Below the pieces are notes generated by a model. That model was not told the origin of the DNA, made no database searches, and worked only from the letters and a program-made list of their open reading frames with translations. Both the position numbers and the translations under genes were made by a program. DNA of 64,000 nucleotides from Salinibacterium sp. PAMC 21357 (GTDB lineage Bacteria > Actinomycetota > Actinomycetes > Actinomycetales > Microbacteriaceae): positions 1,358,924 to 1,422,923 of the forward strand of contig NZ_AHWA01000004.1 of NCBI RefSeq assembly GCF_000247645.1, given 5' to 3'. The first letter of the stretch is position 1. The number at the start of each line of letters is the position of its first letter. Shown here one piece after another: positions 16,817-26,784 of the stretch.

Positions 16817-17657
16817 GATTCGCGCGACTCGGCCCGGTTGGCTCAGAAATCCCTGTTGTTCTCGATGAAGGTGGCGCCTTCAACCTGACATCGATCACCG
16901 CCGACATCAACGGAGCCTTTTTCGCCAGCGGTGGCGTCGCCGCGGTACGTGCCGCGCTCGACGCGGGCACCCTGTCGGCTGTCGAAACCGAGGGTGTTCG
17001 CGTGGGTGCGCCCATCGCTCGCCCCGGCAAGATCGTGTGTGTCGGCCTCAACTACAGCGACCACGCTGAAGAGACCGGTGCAACGCTTCCCGACGAGCCC
17101 GTCATCTTCATGAAGGATCCGAGCACGATGGTTGGCCCGTTCGACGACGTGCTCATCCCGCGCACGAGCGAGAAGACCGACTGGGAGGTCGAGCTCGGCG
17201 TCGTGATCGGCGCGACCGCTCGCTACCTTGAGTCTCCGGATGACGCTGCCGCCGTCATTGCCGGTTACGCCGTGTCGCACGACGTTTCCGAGCGCGCCTT
17301 CCAACTCGAACGGGGCGGAACCTGGGACAAGGGCAAGAGCTGCGAGACCTTCAATCCGTTCGGGCCTGAGCTGGTGACCGCCGACGAGGTGGCCGACCCC
17401 CAAGCCTTGGGCTTGCGCCTGTGGGTGAACGGTGTCGAACGCCAAAACGGCACGGCCGCAAACATGGCCTTCGGCGTGAACCACATCATTTGGTACCTCA
17501 GCCAGTTCATGGTGCTGCAGCCCGGCGACGTCATCAACACGGGCACGCCCGCCGGTGTTGCCATGGGTATCGAGGGCCAGCCGTACCTGCGTGCGGGCGA
17601 CGTCGTTGAACTTGAGATCGACGGCCTCGGTCGCGCTCGCCAGACTATGGTGCAGGC

Positions 17658-17661
<4 letters not shown>
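16813..17661 (+). CDS. fumarylacetoacetate hydrolase family protein
   Basis: 282 residues. The C-terminal FAH domain has GLNYSDHAEETG, the metal-binding acidic pair in DWEVELGVVIG, then WDKGKSCETFNPFGPELV and NTGTPAGVAMG. It closely follows the pattern of 2,4-diketo-3-deoxy-L-fuconate hydrolase and related enzymes that are often mislabelled ureidoglycolate lyase. GTG 16813 overlaps the previous stop and AAGGAG precedes it. Paired with the SDR immediately downstream, it could split a diketo-deoxy sugar acid into pyruvate and lactate; this is inference from the pair. Confidence 0.85.
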
Positions 17662-18407
<746 letters not shown>

Positions 18408-18460
18408 GCGCTCGCCGCATCCGACTGGTGAAAGTGTCAGTGGGAGCCCTCAACCGCTGG

Positions 18461-18466
18461 TATAGT
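18461..18466 (+). promoter_or_regulatory. -10 box of tRNA-Arg
   Basis: TATAGT 28 bp before the mature tRNA 5' end. No good -35 hexamer is seen at the normal distance (TGTCAG at 18435 is 20 bp away). Confidence 0.4.
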
Positions 18467-18493
18467 TTTCTGGTTGGCGTAAGTCAACAAGAT

Positions 18494-18569
18494 GCGCCCG
18501 TAGCTCAGCGGATAGAGCAATTGACTACGGATCAATAGGCCGGGGGTTCAAATCCCTCCGGGCGCACCA
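18494..18569 (+). tRNA. tRNA-Arg (anticodon ACG), CCA encoded
   Basis: A full cloverleaf of 76 nt can be drawn: acceptor GCGCCCG/CGGGCGC, D-stem GCTC/GAGC, anticodon stem ATTGA/TCAAT with loop CTACGGA giving anticodon ACG, T-arm GGGGG/CCCTC around TTCAAAT, discriminator A and encoded CCA. The last 47 bp serve as the attachment site of a family of integrated elements (copies at 34242 and 41211 are identical; see the att entries). Confidence 0.95.
18523..18569 (+). other. attL-type core of the tRNA-Arg island
   Basis: The 47 bp from the anticodon loop to the CCA end is repeated exactly at 34242-34288 and 41211-41257. Here it is joined on the left to the intact tRNA and on the right to a roughly 190 bp arm that is about 80 percent similar to 34289-34480. 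That is the arrangement expected at the tRNA end of an integrated element. Confidence 0.85.
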
Positions 18570-18575
18570 GCTAAA

Positions 18576-18623
18576 ACAGGTCTGATCAGCACTTTCTTCT
18601 GGAGTGCGGCCAGGCCTGTTTTT
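18576..18623 (+). terminator. intrinsic terminator of tRNA-Arg
   Basis: ACAGGTCTG (18576-18584) pairs with CAGGCCTGT (18611-18619), with one G-U pair, and TTTTT follows. The same structure, slightly diverged, recurs after the cores at 18752 and 34242, so it belongs to the right arm of the integrated elements. Confidence 0.7.
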
Positions 18624-18625
18624 CG

Positions 18626-18647
18626 TTTGCCCACACTTTGCCCACAC
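18626..18647 (+). repeat. right-arm direct repeats
   Basis: TTTGCCCACAC occurs twice in tandem with an 11 bp period. The same pair is at 34345-34366, at the same distance from its att core (57 bp). Such short repeats beside a core are typical arm-type sites of tyrosine integrases; the protein is not encoded in the window. Confidence 0.6.
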
Positions 18648-18751
18648 TTCACAAAGTTTTGGATCGGATTTCGGCCGTGGTGCGACCGTTGCGACTCCTC
18701 CCGGCCCACTGTTGGTCTGGGTTTTGGTTCACCGCACGAGATTGACCTATT

Positions 18752-18799
18752 GACCACGGATCAATACGCCGGGGGGTTCAAATCCCTCCGTGCGCACCA
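18752..18799 (+). other. diverged att core (tRNA-Arg 3' end copy)
   Basis: 48 bp with one inserted G and a few substitutions relative to the tRNA 3' end (for example TACGCC for TAGGCC, CGTGCGC for CGGGCGC). It is again followed by the AGGTCTGA...CAGGCCTG TTTTT terminator. It cannot form a full tRNA. It looks like the trace of an older integration next to the tRNA. Confidence 0.75.
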
Positions 18800-18964
18800 G
18801 TTAAAAGAGGTCTGATCGGCACTTCCTCGCGGATTGCGGTCAGGCCTGTTTTTCTTTTAAGCACGGGGCCCGGCCTCGGCGTCGATGCTTTGACGGTCAG
18901 TGGCAGGCATCACGCTGGGCCGATTGTCAGGTCCGCCGCACGCGGCGCCAGCTATGCTGACCGT

Positions 18965-19432
18965 ATGAGAGGGAAGGGCGGTCAGGCGTTTATGGCACTG
19001 TCTCTCTCTTCTCGCGCCAGTTCGAGCTGGCGACGCATGTTGGTCGTATTAATCGCAATTCCCACAGTTATCGTTGCGCTGCTCGCGATGCATCTCCTGC
19101 TTTCGGAGTCTCCGACGTCAGAAACTCACGCAGCGACTGCGTCGAGTTCCCTCATCGGATCCGCGGTTGCAGAGTCACCGGACGTTGCCGTATTTCAGGG
19201 CGACGCTTTAGCGCAAGAGAATTGCGCCGATTCATGCAGCCCGCCGCATAACGAGCTGGTGATGGCATGTCTGCTAGCGCTTTTGGGTTCCGCACTTCTC
19301 GCACTTTTTTATTGTTTGCGCTTTGAGCTGCGACCGCGGAGTACAGCGGTGCGGCTCGCCTTCCACCAGATATTTGGGGTGGTTTCGGCCCATCGGCCTT
19401 CGCTTCACATGCTCTCTATTAGCCGCACCTGA
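18965..19432 (+). CDS. DUF6153-like membrane-anchored protein
   Basis: 155 residues. One N-terminal membrane span (MLVVLIAIPTVIVALLAMHL), an extracytoplasmic segment with a cysteine pair (ENCADSCSPPH), a second span (VMACLLALLGSALLALFYC) and the tail PSLHMLSISRT. The layout and tail match the gene at 28408-28899 (tail PSLTVLCISRT), an actinobacterial family found beside DUF305 copper genes. TATGCT lies 9 bp before ATG 18965, suggesting a leaderless message; ATG 18992 is the alternative start. Metal handling is inferred only from context. Confidence 0.6.
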   Translation: MRGKGGQAFMALSLSSRASSSWRRMLVVLIAIPTVIVALLAMHLLLSESPTSETHAATASSSLIGSAVAESPDVAVFQGDALAQENCADSCSPPHNELVMACLLALLGSALLALFYCLRFELRPRSTAVRLAFHQIFGVVSAHRPSLHMLSISRT

Positions 19433-19906
19433 TTCTTTTCTCTTCTCGTGCTTTCGGGTAGATCTCGCACGCGGAAGAACGACCCTCATCGATCGACGAT
19501 CACGCAATCGCACTTCGTTCTTCTGAGCTCGTGGTTCATTGCACGCTAAGCGGCCCGTTATCGGGACGAACTTAGGCGCATAGGCACCCCCGGCCGACCC
19601 AAGGGCATTTCAGAAGCCGCTTGCGACGATGACTCTCCTGCGCTTTTTCTGTGGTAGTCGACGGTCGATCAGGAGCGGATCATCAAGCTGGCCGGAGCCC
19701 GACCTGCAAATGGACAGGCCGCGAAGGCGGTTGCCTTCGTGCAGAAGTCTATTGACGATCCGGGAGTAGAGATCCGCAGCATGCATCACATCCCGAGTCT
19801 GCCGAAACCCGGACACGATCCCATCGAAATCGCGACGACGTGCCTGTCATCGAAACGGTTTCCCTTAGTTAGTAAAACGGCGCGCTTTATGCCTAGTTGG
19901 GAAAAA
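19433..19906. other. intergenic stretch without a recognised gene
   Basis: The frame of the downstream peptidase stays open upstream of its likely start, back to roughly 19660, and reads like ordinary coding sequence (for example KLAGARPANGQAAKAVAFVQ). It has no start or ribosome binding site and matches nothing I recognise. It may be the remnant of a gene truncated by island rearrangement. Confidence 0.35.
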
Positions 19907-20758
19907 ATGAACGACCGCAAATCAGATGCGCCGACAGCGCTTACTCGCCGTGAATCTCTCGCGATCGAGAACAGAGCAAGACACTCGCGGCACCAGCACG
20001 TTGAAGTCGAATCATCCACGAAGAGGACGAAACAACGCGGCTCAGGCCACTACACGGCGGCGAAAACCCTTCGTGTTCGTACCAGAGCGGGGACGGCCAT
20101 CGCTGTGGTGGCTTTGCTATTTGGTACCTTCCTGCTACCAGCGTATGCGGAACCGGCGAGTACGGTACTCACTGCCGAACCCGCCACGTCACCACCTGTT
20201 CAATCCTTGAGCGTCTCCGATCAGGTGCTAGCGAGTTCCAGGACGATTGTCGCGCGCGATAGCGTCAGCGTCATTCAGGTCGTGCCCGAATCGGCGTCTT
20301 ACTCTCGCATTGCCGATACCTTCACGAACGTCGCGAAATCCCCGATCCAGTGGCCGTTCTTGGTGGGCGTGCCCATTAGTAGTTGGTTCGGGTACCGCAC
20401 CTGCGACGGTTGTCCGACCTTCCACAAAGGCATCGACATCAATCCGGGGCTAGGGACTCCGATTCAAGCGATCGCCGACGGAGTTGTCACCGAGTTGGGC
20501 GCCAACGATGCGGACTACGGAACGAATGTGGTCATTACTCACCAGATCGACGGCCAGACGATCAGTAGCCGGTACGCCCACATGATCGAAGGGTCATCGC
20601 CGCTCAGCCTCGGAGACGTCGTTGCGGTGGGTGATCTCGTGGGGCAAGTAGGCAACACGGGCATAAGCACTGGTGCACATCTGCACTTCGAGATACTCCT
20701 CGACGGCGTTACCCCTACGGATCCGTACGCGTGGATGAAAGCCAAGATCGGCTCGTGA
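19907..20758 (+). CDS. M23 family metallopeptidase, membrane-anchored
   Basis: 283 residues. A basic cytoplasmic N-terminus is followed by one membrane span (AVVALLFGTFLLPAYA, about residues 65-82) and a C-terminal LytM/M23 domain: SWFGYRTCDGCPTFHKGIDI holds the first metal His and Asp, and GAHLHFEI the HxH motif. Such enzymes cut peptidoglycan cross-bridges or act as scaffolds. ATG 19907 follows GGGAAAAA. Two cysteines (TCDGC) beside the metal site are unusual for the family. It precedes lgt in the same direction. Confidence 0.82.
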   Translation: MNDRKSDAPTALTRRESLAIENRARHSRHQHVEVESSTKRTKQRGSGHYTAAKTLRVRTRAGTAIAVVALLFGTFLLPAYAEPASTVLTAEPATSPPVQSLSVSDQVLASSRTIVARDSVSVIQVVPESASYSRIADTFTNVAKSPIQWPFLVGVPISSWFGYRTCDGCPTFHKGIDINPGLGTPIQAIADGVVTELGANDADYGTNVVITHQIDGQTISSRYAHMIEGSSPLSLGDVVAVGDLVGQVGNTGISTGAHLHFEILLDGVTPTDPYAWMKAKIGS

Positions 20759-20818
20759 AACGAGCGCAGCTAATGGTGAATCACAAGCAAGTAACTCACA
20801 GAAAGAGAGGAACACCCG

Positions 20819-21676
20819 ATGTTGCCACTGGTTATTCCGAGTCCTGATATCAGCTTCGTTGAGCTTGGCCCGATTCGAATCTATTTCTACGCGCTCTTCA
20901 TGCTCGTAGCTATCGCCGCCGCGATTCTGGTGGCAGGGCGGCGAATGCGGAGGCTGAACATTGCCAGTGGCGTTGCATTGGACATCGCTGCGTGGGCAGT
21001 TCCCATTGGAATACTCGGCGGACGGCTCTACCACGTTGCCACCCACCCAAGCGACTATTTCTATGAAGGTGCAGATCTGTTCAGGGTTTTGTACGTGTGG
21101 GAGGGGGGCCTCGCCATTTTCGGATCGATCACCTTTGGTGCTCTTGGCGCATGGATCGGGGCGCGACGCGCGGGGGTGTCCTTTGGGGCGTTTGCTGATG
21201 CGCTAGCTCCTGGACTTCTCTTAGGCCAAGTTGTCGGGCGAATCGGCAACTATTTCAACCAAGAACTATTTGGAGCCCCAACTACCCTCCCGTGGGGGCT
21301 CCAAATTGATGCGAACAATCCCGCCTTTCCGGAGGGCCTTCCCTCGAGCACACTGTTTCATCCACTATTCCTCTACGAGATGCTCTGGAACCTCGTGGGC
21401 ATAGCCGTCGTTCTTGGGGTAGAGCGGATCGCGCGACGCCGTGCGGGGGTCGCGATCGGAACCTATTTCCTCTGGTACGGATTTGGCAGAGCGTGGTTCG
21501 AGTCATTCCGCCTAGACCCGACGGAACTCGAACTTTTTGGAGTGAAGATCAATATCGTCACGGCGCTAGTGGCCGCGATCGTTGGCGCCTGGATCATTGC
21601 GACTTCCTTGAATCGCAAAGACAGCGTGCCCAAGAGATTCGACGGAAAAAACCTTGAACAACAATCACGCGACTAG
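20819..21676 (+). CDS. lgt: prolipoprotein diacylglyceryl transferase
   Basis: 285 residues, seven predicted membrane spans. The Lgt signature is present: GGRLYHVATH early, VGRIGNYFNQELFGAPT in the centre and HPLFLYEMLWNLVG near the end, with GFGRAWFESFR after it. It transfers a diacylglyceryl group to lipobox cysteines. AGAGAGGA precedes ATG 20819. As a cargo gene in a tRNA island it is almost certainly a second copy, perhaps dedicated to the several lipoproteins of the copper region (26785, 27730). Confidence 0.93.
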   Translation: MLPLVIPSPDISFVELGPIRIYFYALFMLVAIAAAILVAGRRMRRLNIASGVALDIAAWAVPIGILGGRLYHVATHPSDYFYEGADLFRVLYVWEGGLAIFGSITFGALGAWIGARRAGVSFGAFADALAPGLLLGQVVGRIGNYFNQELFGAPTTLPWGLQIDANNPAFPEGLPSSTLFHPLFLYEMLWNLVGIAVVLGVERIARRRAGVAIGTYFLWYGFGRAWFESFRLDPTELELFGVKINIVTALVAAIVGAWIIATSLNRKDSVPKRFDGKNLEQQSRD

Positions 21677-21739
21677 CGGCCAGTGCAAACACATTCGAGG
21701 GTTACCCCGGTCGCAAAGCATGAAAGGTAGAGGCGAAAG

Positions 21740-21994
21740 ATGAGTTCACGGAGCAAAAAGAACAACGAAGAGTCCCCTGTGGCGAACAGTTGGGATCAAC
21801 ATCGACGAATAGTGCACATAGGCCAAGCCGTCATGCTCGCCGGTGTATTGGTGGCAGCTTCGCACTGGCTCGCTCACCTCGAGGCGTTCGGGCCGGGTCA
21901 GCCGCCAGGCTGGCTGGATCTTGCCGCCGGCTACCCCATGGGCGCCACCTTGCTTATCGTCGGCGGGATGCTCGCCGGTCGTAGGCAAACATGA
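21740..21994 (+). CDS. small membrane protein, unknown
   Basis: 84 residues with two hydrophobic stretches (AVMLAGVLVAASHWLAHL and MGATLLIVGGMLAGR). AGGTAGAGGCGAAAG precedes ATG 21740. The stop overlaps the ATG of the following M23 peptidase (ATGA), so the two are translationally coupled. Conserved neighbours of this kind occur between lgt and M23 genes in actinobacterial copper islands, but no function is known to me. Confidence 0.7.
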   Translation: MSSRSKKNNEESPVANSWDQHRRIVHIGQAVMLAGVLVAASHWLAHLEAFGPGQPPGWLDLAAGYPMGATLLIVGGMLAGRRQT

Positions 21995-23265
21995 AAGCTA
22001 TGCATGCGGATGGACGCACCGCTTCACAACTCACGCTGCGGTCTCTAGCCTTTCGAGTCGTCGCCTTCGCCACAGTATTAACGTTCGTGCTGGGGGCTGC
22101 GCTGCGCAACGATATCGGCGAGGCTTCTGCAGTTGAGGACTATCCGACGTGGAGTGATGTCGCTGAGGCTCGCAGCAGTGAGGCCGCGACCCAAAAGCTG
22201 GTGTCTCGCCTCGAAAGCGCCCTCGTTCGATTGGCAGCGGAGGCTGCCGCAGCCCAAAAAGACGCTGAGGATAAGGGCAACATCTGGCAAGAGGCAGATA
22301 ACGAATACCAGGCCAAAGCCGCCCAAACTGCAGCGCTTCAAGAGCAAGCGGATGCGGCCAGCACCGAAGCCGATCAGGCTGAGACACGCATCGCTGAGCT
22401 TGCTGCGCGGCTTGTTCGCGCTGGCGGGCGGGATATGACTGTGAACCTGCTCATCAACTCGCAGATTGCAGATTCTTTGCTCTACAACTTGGGAATGTCA
22501 TCGAAGATCTCGCAGCAGACTTCTGCACTCTTTGATCGTGCCGTGCAGGTGCGAAACACTGCTCAGTCGTTGAGCGATGCAGCCGAGGTTGCTCGCACTG
22601 AACTCGAGCAGCTCAAGGTCACTGCAGAGAAGGCATTCGATGAGGCTCTGGCGGCCTCGGCGGCCTCGACCGCAGCGCTCGAAGAACAGGAAGAGCGGAA
22701 AGTCGAACTTGACTCACAGCTCGCCTCGCTTACTGAAGAGCGCAAGATAACTGAAGAGAGCTATTTAGCCGGTGTTCGTCAACGTGAAGCAGAACGTGCC
22801 GCCGCAGCTGCAGCAGCTGCGGCCTCGAACCTCAATGCCGGTGCGATCAGCTCGAGCGGCTGGGCGAGACCTTCAGGCGGCTACATCACTTCTGTCTATG
22901 GTTTCAGCTCACAGTATGGGGCGAGGTTCCACAAAGGAGTCGACCTCGGTGCAAACTGCGGAACTAACATGTATGCCGCAGCGAGCGGAACAGTTGTTTA
23001 TGCGGCGTACGGATGGAACGGCGGCTATGGCAACTACATCATCATTGAGCACGCTAATGGTCTGCGAACCGCTTACGGTCACATCGAGGCTGGCGGAATC
23101 GCGGTTTCGACCGGTCAGAACGTGGCGGCCGGATCTAAGATTGCGCGCGTCGGCACTACCGGAAGCTCAACAGGATGCCACCTTCATTTCGAGGTTCGCC
23201 CCGGCGGTTGGAACACTACTGATCCGGTGCAGTTCATGGCCGACCGAGGTATCCGCCTTGGTTAG
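21991..23265 (+). CDS. secreted M23 peptidase with coiled-coil domain
   Basis: 424 residues. Signal/anchor at about 25-40 (VVAFATVLTFVLGAALR), then a long alanine- and glutamate-rich coiled coil (about 60-275), then an M23 domain: YGARFHKGVDLG gives the first His and Asp, CHLHFEV the HxH. The plan resembles EnvC/NlpD-type or RipA-activating peptidoglycan hydrolases in which the coiled coil regulates access. It is coupled to the upstream small membrane gene. No NlpC/P60 domain is seen. Confidence 0.85.
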   Translation: MKAMHADGRTASQLTLRSLAFRVVAFATVLTFVLGAALRNDIGEASAVEDYPTWSDVAEARSSEAATQKLVSRLESALVRLAAEAAAAQKDAEDKGNIWQEADNEYQAKAAQTAALQEQADAASTEADQAETRIAELAARLVRAGGRDMTVNLLINSQIADSLLYNLGMSSKISQQTSALFDRAVQVRNTAQSLSDAAEVARTELEQLKVTAEKAFDEALAASAASTAALEEQEERKVELDSQLASLTEERKITEESYLAGVRQREAERAAAAAAAAASNLNAGAISSSGWARPSGGYITSVYGFSSQYGARFHKGVDLGANCGTNMYAAASGTVVYAAYGWNGGYGNYIIIEHANGLRTAYGHIEAGGIAVSTGQNVAAGSKIARVGTTGSSTGCHLHFEVRPGGWNTTDPVQFMADRGIRLG

Positions 23266-23450
23266 AGCCGGGAGGAGTTGGCCTACTCGAATGTAAAGCT
23301 CGGTCGCGCGCTGCGATTGGGCAGTATGCGATGCCTCCAACTAAACAATTCAATCGTGAACGGCGTTCGGCCAGCAAGCGAGCTAACGCTCAGCTGGACT
23401 TTCAACCGATCAGAGCCACTCTCACGCACACACTACGTACTCGAAAAGAA

Positions 23451-24940
23451 ATGACTATGACCTCAACGTTCACCAGACGCACCTTTCTCGGCGGACTAGG
23501 CGTTGTTGCGGCAACGACCGCACTCGCAGGCTGCGCTACCGGACCATTCGCCGCCACTAAGATCATGCCGACGGATGCACTAATCGCGCAATACGAAGCA
23601 AAGCGAGCTACCTCGGGAAGAACTGTTGCGCAGGCGCTCACGGCGGAGAAGTTCAGCACGAAAATTGCCGGAACCACCGTGCAAACCTGGGCATACAACG
23701 GTGCACTCACCGGGCCGACGATTCGTGCGCAGGCTGGTGACTTGCTTTCCGTTCAGCTCAAAAATTCGCTCAGCGAAGCAACAAACATTCACTGGCACGG
23801 GCTTGCACTTCGCAATAACGCAGACGGTGTTCCCGACGTCACCCAGCAGGCTGTAGCCGCGGGAGCGAACTATGGCTACTCATTCTTGGCTCCTGATCCG
23901 GGAACCTACTGGTACCACTCCCATGTCGAGATGCAGCGTGAACGCGCACTTTACGGAGCGCTGATCGTCGAGGACCCGAAGGAGCCCTTGAGCTATGACC
24001 GAGAATGGGTTGTCATCCTGGACGACTGGGTCGACGGAATGCCGGGCACTCCAGACGAACTCCTTTCCTCGATCTCTGGCATGTCTGGAATGAACATGGG
24101 TGACGGCAGCGGGATGCTGATGGGCTCGTCAAGCGAATATCTCGGCGGCGACGCAGGCGATGTGAAAATTCCGGTACACCTTTTCAACGGAAAGTCCGCT
24201 GATGCCCCCGATCAGTTCGAGGCGAAGCGGGGCGACCGTATTCGTTTGCGAATCATCAACGCTGCGGGCGACACTGCGTATCGAATTGGGTTGCAAGGTC
24301 AGCAAATCACCCTCACTCACGCCGATGGATTTGCCGTGCAGCAGGTCGATGTCGACGCGGTCGTGGTGGGGATGGGAGAACGGATTGATGCCCTCATCAC
24401 TGTTACTCAAGACCAGACCGCACTGTTTGCCCTCGCTGAAGGCAAGGGCGGCGGTGCTCTGGGGATCATCTCGGCCGACGGCACTTTCGACGGCCCGCCA
24501 CCTTTGCCGGCCAAGCTCGAGGGTACAGTCACCGACGGTGGAAAGCTCCGAGCACACGAGTCAGTGCTGCTTCCTGCCAGGGCGGTAGACCGAGTTATCG
24601 ACATGCAATTGACTGGCGGGATGATGATGTACGACTGGGGGATCAACGGTCGACAATTCGACGCGACCGCACCATTTGACGGTGCCTTTGACATCCGTCT
24701 GAACAACGAGTTCGCGTCAACATCAACAACACGACGCTCATGTGGCACCCCATGCACCTTCACGGCCACACCTTCCAACTTGACAACGACGGTGCCCGAA
24801 AAGACACCGTGATTGTGCGTCCGGGGCAAATAGTGTCGTTCGAATTCGACGCCGACAACCCGGGCCAATGGCTCACCCACTGTCACAACGCCTACCACGC
24901 AGCTCGCGGCATGATGGGTGTGTTCTCGTACGTGCGATAA
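23451..24940 (+). pseudogene. multicopper oxidase, frameshifted near the 3' end
   Basis: The N-terminal frame (23451 to about 24716) has a Tat/lipoprotein-like signal (FTRRTFLGG, lipobox ALAGC) and the copper motifs HWHG and YWYHSH. Near 24716 the frame changes: frame 1 runs into nonsense ending at 24812, while another frame continues with TLMWHPMHLHGHTF and the type-1 copper motif HCHNAYHAARGM to 24940. Restoring one base after the codon GAG at about 24712 would give a continuous enzyme. As it stands the product lacks the type-1 copper centre. A sequencing error is an alternative. Confidence 0.8.
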
Positions 24941-25446
24941 ATGGAGGGCCCGGAAGGAAATCCAGCCGAGGTCGTCCCGCCAGCTTTTTTCGATAGCCGC
25001 CGCGGCCGAATTTAGCTCGCACTCTGGGATCATCGTGGTCGGGTTACGGCCAGTCCCCAATTTTTCCCAGTGTATCGGGAACTTCGGCTGAGTTCTGTGG
25101 GGATGCTTTTCGGCTAAGGGGTAGTCGACCTGGAGTTCAAATCTCTCCTGGTGTACCAGCGTTCTACTAGTTATGGCAGCCTGCAGAAGTTGCCCTCGTG
25201 GCCTTCATCTCTCAGCCGAAGCGTAAAGACTTCAGCTGCTCTCCAAGTCGTGGCGCGTCAGTTGTCCGCTCTGTGGACCCGGTCGTTGTTTTCGCAGTGC
25301 ACGGCTGGAATGTGTTGACTCGAGTCCGTTGATGGCTGGCGAGGGAATCCGTATCGGAAGGGAGTCGACAAGAAAAGTCACCGGCGCAGGTAACGATCGA
25401 TGGGACACGTCGATAATCGAGATCCGGTGTCAGCGGGCGAACTGTG
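24941..25446. other. non-coding segment with decayed att arm and core
   Basis: From about 25030 to 25130 the sequence resembles, in diverged form, the left arm seen before the cores at 34242, 41211 and 43930 (GATCATCGTGGTC, later CAGTCCCCAATTTTT and GAGTTCTGTGGGGA). At 25131-25157 a T-arm and CCA-like end (GGAGTTCAAATCTCTCC, then GGTGTACCA) follow where the att core should be. The remaining 290 bp up to the permease gene shows no feature I can support. Confidence 0.5.
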
Positions 25447-26736
25447 TCAGCTTTCCCGGGCCGATCGAGCGCGCACCGCAATCACCTGCGCAGCAATGAT
25501 CGCTGCCGCAACAACCGCCGCAACCATCACCGTAAACAGATCACTCTGCACCTTGAGGATGGCAAACGGCACGAGAATGGCCAGATCGAGCACGATAGTC
25601 AGCGCCGGAAGCCAGATGCGGGCTTTGATTTTCGAACGAAGGTGACGGATGACGCCCCACTGCACTGCCATATCCATTGTCAGGTAAAGGAAGACGCCCA
25701 TTGATGCGATCTGGCTGAGATCAAGAAACACGGTCACCAGAATTGCGAGCCCGGCGGTGATGACCATCGGTTGCTGCGGAACTGACTTCGGCAACGAGGG
25801 TGCCTGCCGAATTTTCTGCAGCATCGCATAGAGCCGCGACACCGAGTAGAGGCTGGCGAGCAAGCCCGACAGGGTGGCGACGACCGCGATCGCAACGGTG
25901 ATTCCGACACCCCAGGCGCCGAAGAAAGGCTCAGCGGCTTGAGCCAGAGCGTAGTTGCGGGCATCTACTGCGCCGCTCGCCCCGATGCTCGAACTTACCG
26001 TGACGGTGATCAGCAGATAGAGAACGGTGCAGATCGCAAGAGAGATCAGAATCGAGCGCGCAATGTTGCGCTTGGGGTCCTGAATGTCATCGCCCTGATT
26101 GGTAATGGTTGTGAACCCTTTATAAGCGAGTACACACAGTGTTGTGCCCGCTAGTATCCCGACGATGTCGATCGAATCGCCCGATGACTTCGACAAGAAA
26201 CCGTCTCCGGCAGACGCCACCCCAATCAGTCCGGCGATTGCGAGCACCGCAATGCCCACAATCTTGAGCACTGCGGTGACTGTTGCCGAACGTTCGACGA
26301 GGGTGTTGCCGATGAGGTTCACGATCGCGGCAGTGACGATCGCGGCCACGCCCAATATCGGCACAAGGATTAGCGAGTCTTGCAATCCGAAGGGGCGCAA
26401 CAGGTAAGTGCCGAAGGTTCTCGCGAGCAGGCTTTCGGCCACCACCATCGACACATACATGAACAGGGAGAACGAACCAGCAGCAACACCAGGCCCGTAC
26501 GCATCCTTCAGCAGCATTGCGATTCCTCCCGACGAAGGATTCACGCTGGAATATCGGATGTACGAGTAGGAGCTCACGGCGGCCACGATCGCGCCAAGAA
26601 GAAAAGCGAGGGGAAAAAAGTCGCCTGCGAACTCAGCGACCTGCCCAACAAGGGCGAAAATTCCCGCACCAATCATCACGCCGGTACCCAACGAGACGGA
26701 TCCCAATAATGAAATCTTGTTTGAGCGCTCAGACAT
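25447..26736 (-). CDS. APC superfamily amino acid permease
   Basis: 429 residues, about 12 predicted spans. The N-terminus SLGTGVMIGAGIFALVGQVA is the APC substrate-binding first helix, and PSSGGIAMLL and GFTTITNQGDDIQDPKRNI are typical of the family. ATG 26736 is chosen for AAAGGACA upstream. Similar permeases are recurrent members of actinobacterial copper-resistance clusters, where their substrate is unknown. It is the last gene of a minus-strand run that starts with csoR. Confidence 0.85.
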   Translation of the reverse strand: MSERSNKISLLGSVSLGTGVMIGAGIFALVGQVAEFAGDFFPLAFLLGAIVAAVSSYSYIRYSSVNPSSGGIAMLLKDAYGPGVAAGSFSLFMYVSMVVAESLLARTFGTYLLRPFGLQDSLILVPILGVAAIVTAAIVNLIGNTLVERSATVTAVLKIVGIAVLAIAGLIGVASAGDGFLSKSSGDSIDIVGILAGTTLCVLAYKGFTTITNQGDDIQDPKRNIARSILISLAICTVLYLLITVTVSSSIGASGAVDARNYALAQAAEPFFGAWGVGITVAIAVVATLSGLLASLYSVSRLYAMLQKIRQAPSLPKSVPQQPMVITAGLAILVTVFLDLSQIASMGVFLYLTMDMAVQWGVIRHLRSKIKARIWLPALTIVLDLAILVPFAILKVQSDLFTVMVAAVVAAAIIAAQVIAVRARSARES

Positions 26737-26784
26737 GCGGTGTCCTTTCAATCCGTGGCGTGGAAGGGCGCGCTAGGGTGGCGA

